A stretch of DNA of 64,000 bases from NCBI RefSeq assembly GCF_001612725.1, contig NZ_BDAZ01000001.1:186001-250000 (forward strand), read 5' to 3'. The notes below the pieces were generated by a model. It did not search any database and was not told where the DNA came from. It was given only the letters and a program-made list of their open reading frames with translations. The translations under genes and the position numbers were made by a program. This DNA is from Nocardia anaemiae NBRC 100462. Lineage in GTDB: Bacteria; Actinomycetota; Actinomycetes; Mycobacteriales; Mycobacteriaceae. The stretch's first letter is position 1. Each line of letters starts with the position of its first letter. Positions 63,342-64,000 of this stretch are shown here, in pieces.

Positions 63342-63881
63342 TCAGCGGGGCAGCTTGTCCAGCACGGCCGTGAGTTCGTTGGCGAAGCCGAGCCGCTGGG
63401 CGATCATGCCGAGCTGCTCATCCGGATAGAGATCGGTCTCGGCGAGGATCACGCTGAGCACGGGTTCGGGCAGGCCGAGGTCGGCGAGAACGCCGAGGTC
63501 ACCCTCCTCCCATGGCTCGATATCGTCGAGTTCATCCGGATCGATGTCCGGAATTTCGACATTGAGGGCCTCGAGGACGTCGGCGGCGATGTCGTAATCG
63601 ATCGCGGCCGTCGCATCCGAGACCAGCATCCGGGTGCCGCTCGGCGCGGGCCGGAGCACGATGAAGAACTCGTCATCGATATCCAGCAACCCGAACACCG
63701 CGCCGGAACTGCGCAATGCCTTGAGTTCTGTTTCCGCCGCGGACAAATCGGTGAGCGCCGCCTGACTCAGCGGACTGCACCGCCATTTTCCTTCTTCGCG
63801 GACAACCGCCACTGCGAACCCTTCCACGTCGTCGTAATCGTCCGACGCAGCCTTGTTCGTGCCCGAGCGCTGTGCTGCCAT
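63342..63881 (-). CDS. tRNA adenosine deaminase-associated protein
   Basis: 179 residues, very acidic, with VRREEGKWRCSPLSQAAL-like opening strands, FGLLDIDDEFFIVLRPAPSG and ALNVEIPDIDPDELDDIEPW. It precedes tadA by 2 bp, the arrangement conserved across actinobacteria that gives the family its name (Rv3753c in M. tuberculosis by order). No enzymatic motif is visible; it may aid or regulate TadA. Confidence 0.88.
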   Translation of the reverse strand: MAAQRSGTNKAASDDYDDVEGFAVAVVREEGKWRCSPLSQAALTDLSAAETELKALRSSGAVFGLLDIDDEFFIVLRPAPSGTRMLVSDATAAIDYDIAADVLEALNVEIPDIDPDELDDIEPWEEGDLGVLADLGLPEPVLSVILAETDLYPDEQLGMIAQRLGFANELTAVLDKLPR

Positions 63882-63939
63882 GGCCGCAACGGTAGTCGGC
63901 TCGAGCCGAAATGTTGAAGTCGTATGCGAATCTGTTCCG

Positions 63940-64000
63940 ATGACTCCTGACCAGAAAGCACCGGTGTGTGTCCTCGGGACAGGCTTGATCGGCGGTTCGC
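63940..64000 (+). CDS. tyrA: Prephenate dehydrogenase, N-terminal fragment
   Basis: Only 20 codons are inside the window: ATG 63940, then TPDQKAPVCVLGTGLIGGS, the start of a Rossmann NAD(P) domain with GTGLIGGS as in TyrA. Position divergent from the tadA pair agrees with mycobacterial tyrA (Rv3754). It would oxidise prephenate in tyrosine synthesis. It continues past the right edge. Confidence 0.75.
   Translation, partial: MTPDQKAPVCVLGTGLIGGS

Overview
The window is from a high-GC actinobacterium of the Mycobacteriales, most likely Nocardia or a very close relative. Gene order follows the mycobacterial chromosome: ybaB-recR, then SRPBCC / FAD-oxidoreductase / cyclopropane-synthase-like methyltransferase, dnaX, an aspartate aminotransferase, the SRP RNA gene, a tRNA-Ser, and at the far end tRNA-Ser, tadA, a deaminase-associated protein and tyrA. 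This corresponds to the M. tuberculosis Rv3715c-Rv3754 order as I remember it. Accessory blocks are inserted between these core genes. No insertion sequence, prophage, CRISPR array or rRNA was seen.

Layout. 1-2.6 kb: secreted protein, ybaB, recR, LysE-type exporter. 2.6-7.7 kb: MerR regulator with a VOC protein, then a divergent pair of a Tat-exported GMC (cholesterol oxidase-like) oxidase and a cytochrome P450 with a perfect palindrome at the P450 start. 7.7-11.3 kb: SRPBCC protein and a two-gene lipid unit resembling 10-methyl (tuberculostearic-type) fatty acid synthesis. 11.3-14.9 kb: a PknK-like kinase/ATPase. 15-16 kb: divergent SnoaL/MarR pair with three operators spaced exactly 17 bp. 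16.1-19.5 kb: fadB-fadA beta-oxidation operon. 19.8-22.6 kb: dnaX. 23-31 kb: a hypothetical gene behind a hairpin-rich leader, amtB with a GlnR-like box, twin zinc metallopeptidases, a DUF2207 protein, and a ROK regulator preceded by a polycysteine leader peptide. 31-38 kb: an MFS exporter, then an AT-richer accessory stretch with a WXG100-like protein, a GNAT-like protein and a small overlapping gene, read here as a type VII-style polymorphic toxin locus. 38-46.8 kb: HhH-GPD protein, methyltransferase with an internally deleted SRPBCC gene, aspartate aminotransferase, ffs, tRNA-Ser(GGA), an SDR behind twin operators, a WS/DGAT-like protein and a stand-alone qcrB. 46.8-52.5 kb: DUF397, DUF309, gluQ, RDD, DUF4190, yhhQ, tgt. 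52.6-60.1 kb: a heterodimeric ABC exporter, Rrf2 and TetR regulators, an MMPL transporter. 60-64 kb: three tandem paralogous small membrane proteins, DUF6191, tRNA-Ser(CGA), tadA, its associated gene and the start of tyrA.

How genes work together. gluQ, yhhQ and tgt form a tRNA-queuosine salvage group within about 5 kb. fadA/fadB form a beta-oxidation pair. The FAD oxidoreductase and methyltransferase overlap by 4 bp and should act on the same lipid. The two ABC half-transporters overlap by 4 bp and form one exporter with a degenerate ATP site. Several regulator/target pairs have readable operators: MarR/SnoaL, TetR/MMPL and possibly MerR/VOC. The features most worth follow-up are the toxin-like locus, the polycysteine leader before a ROK regulator, the orphan qcrB, the P450 without the usual I-helix acid, and the small-protein triplet.
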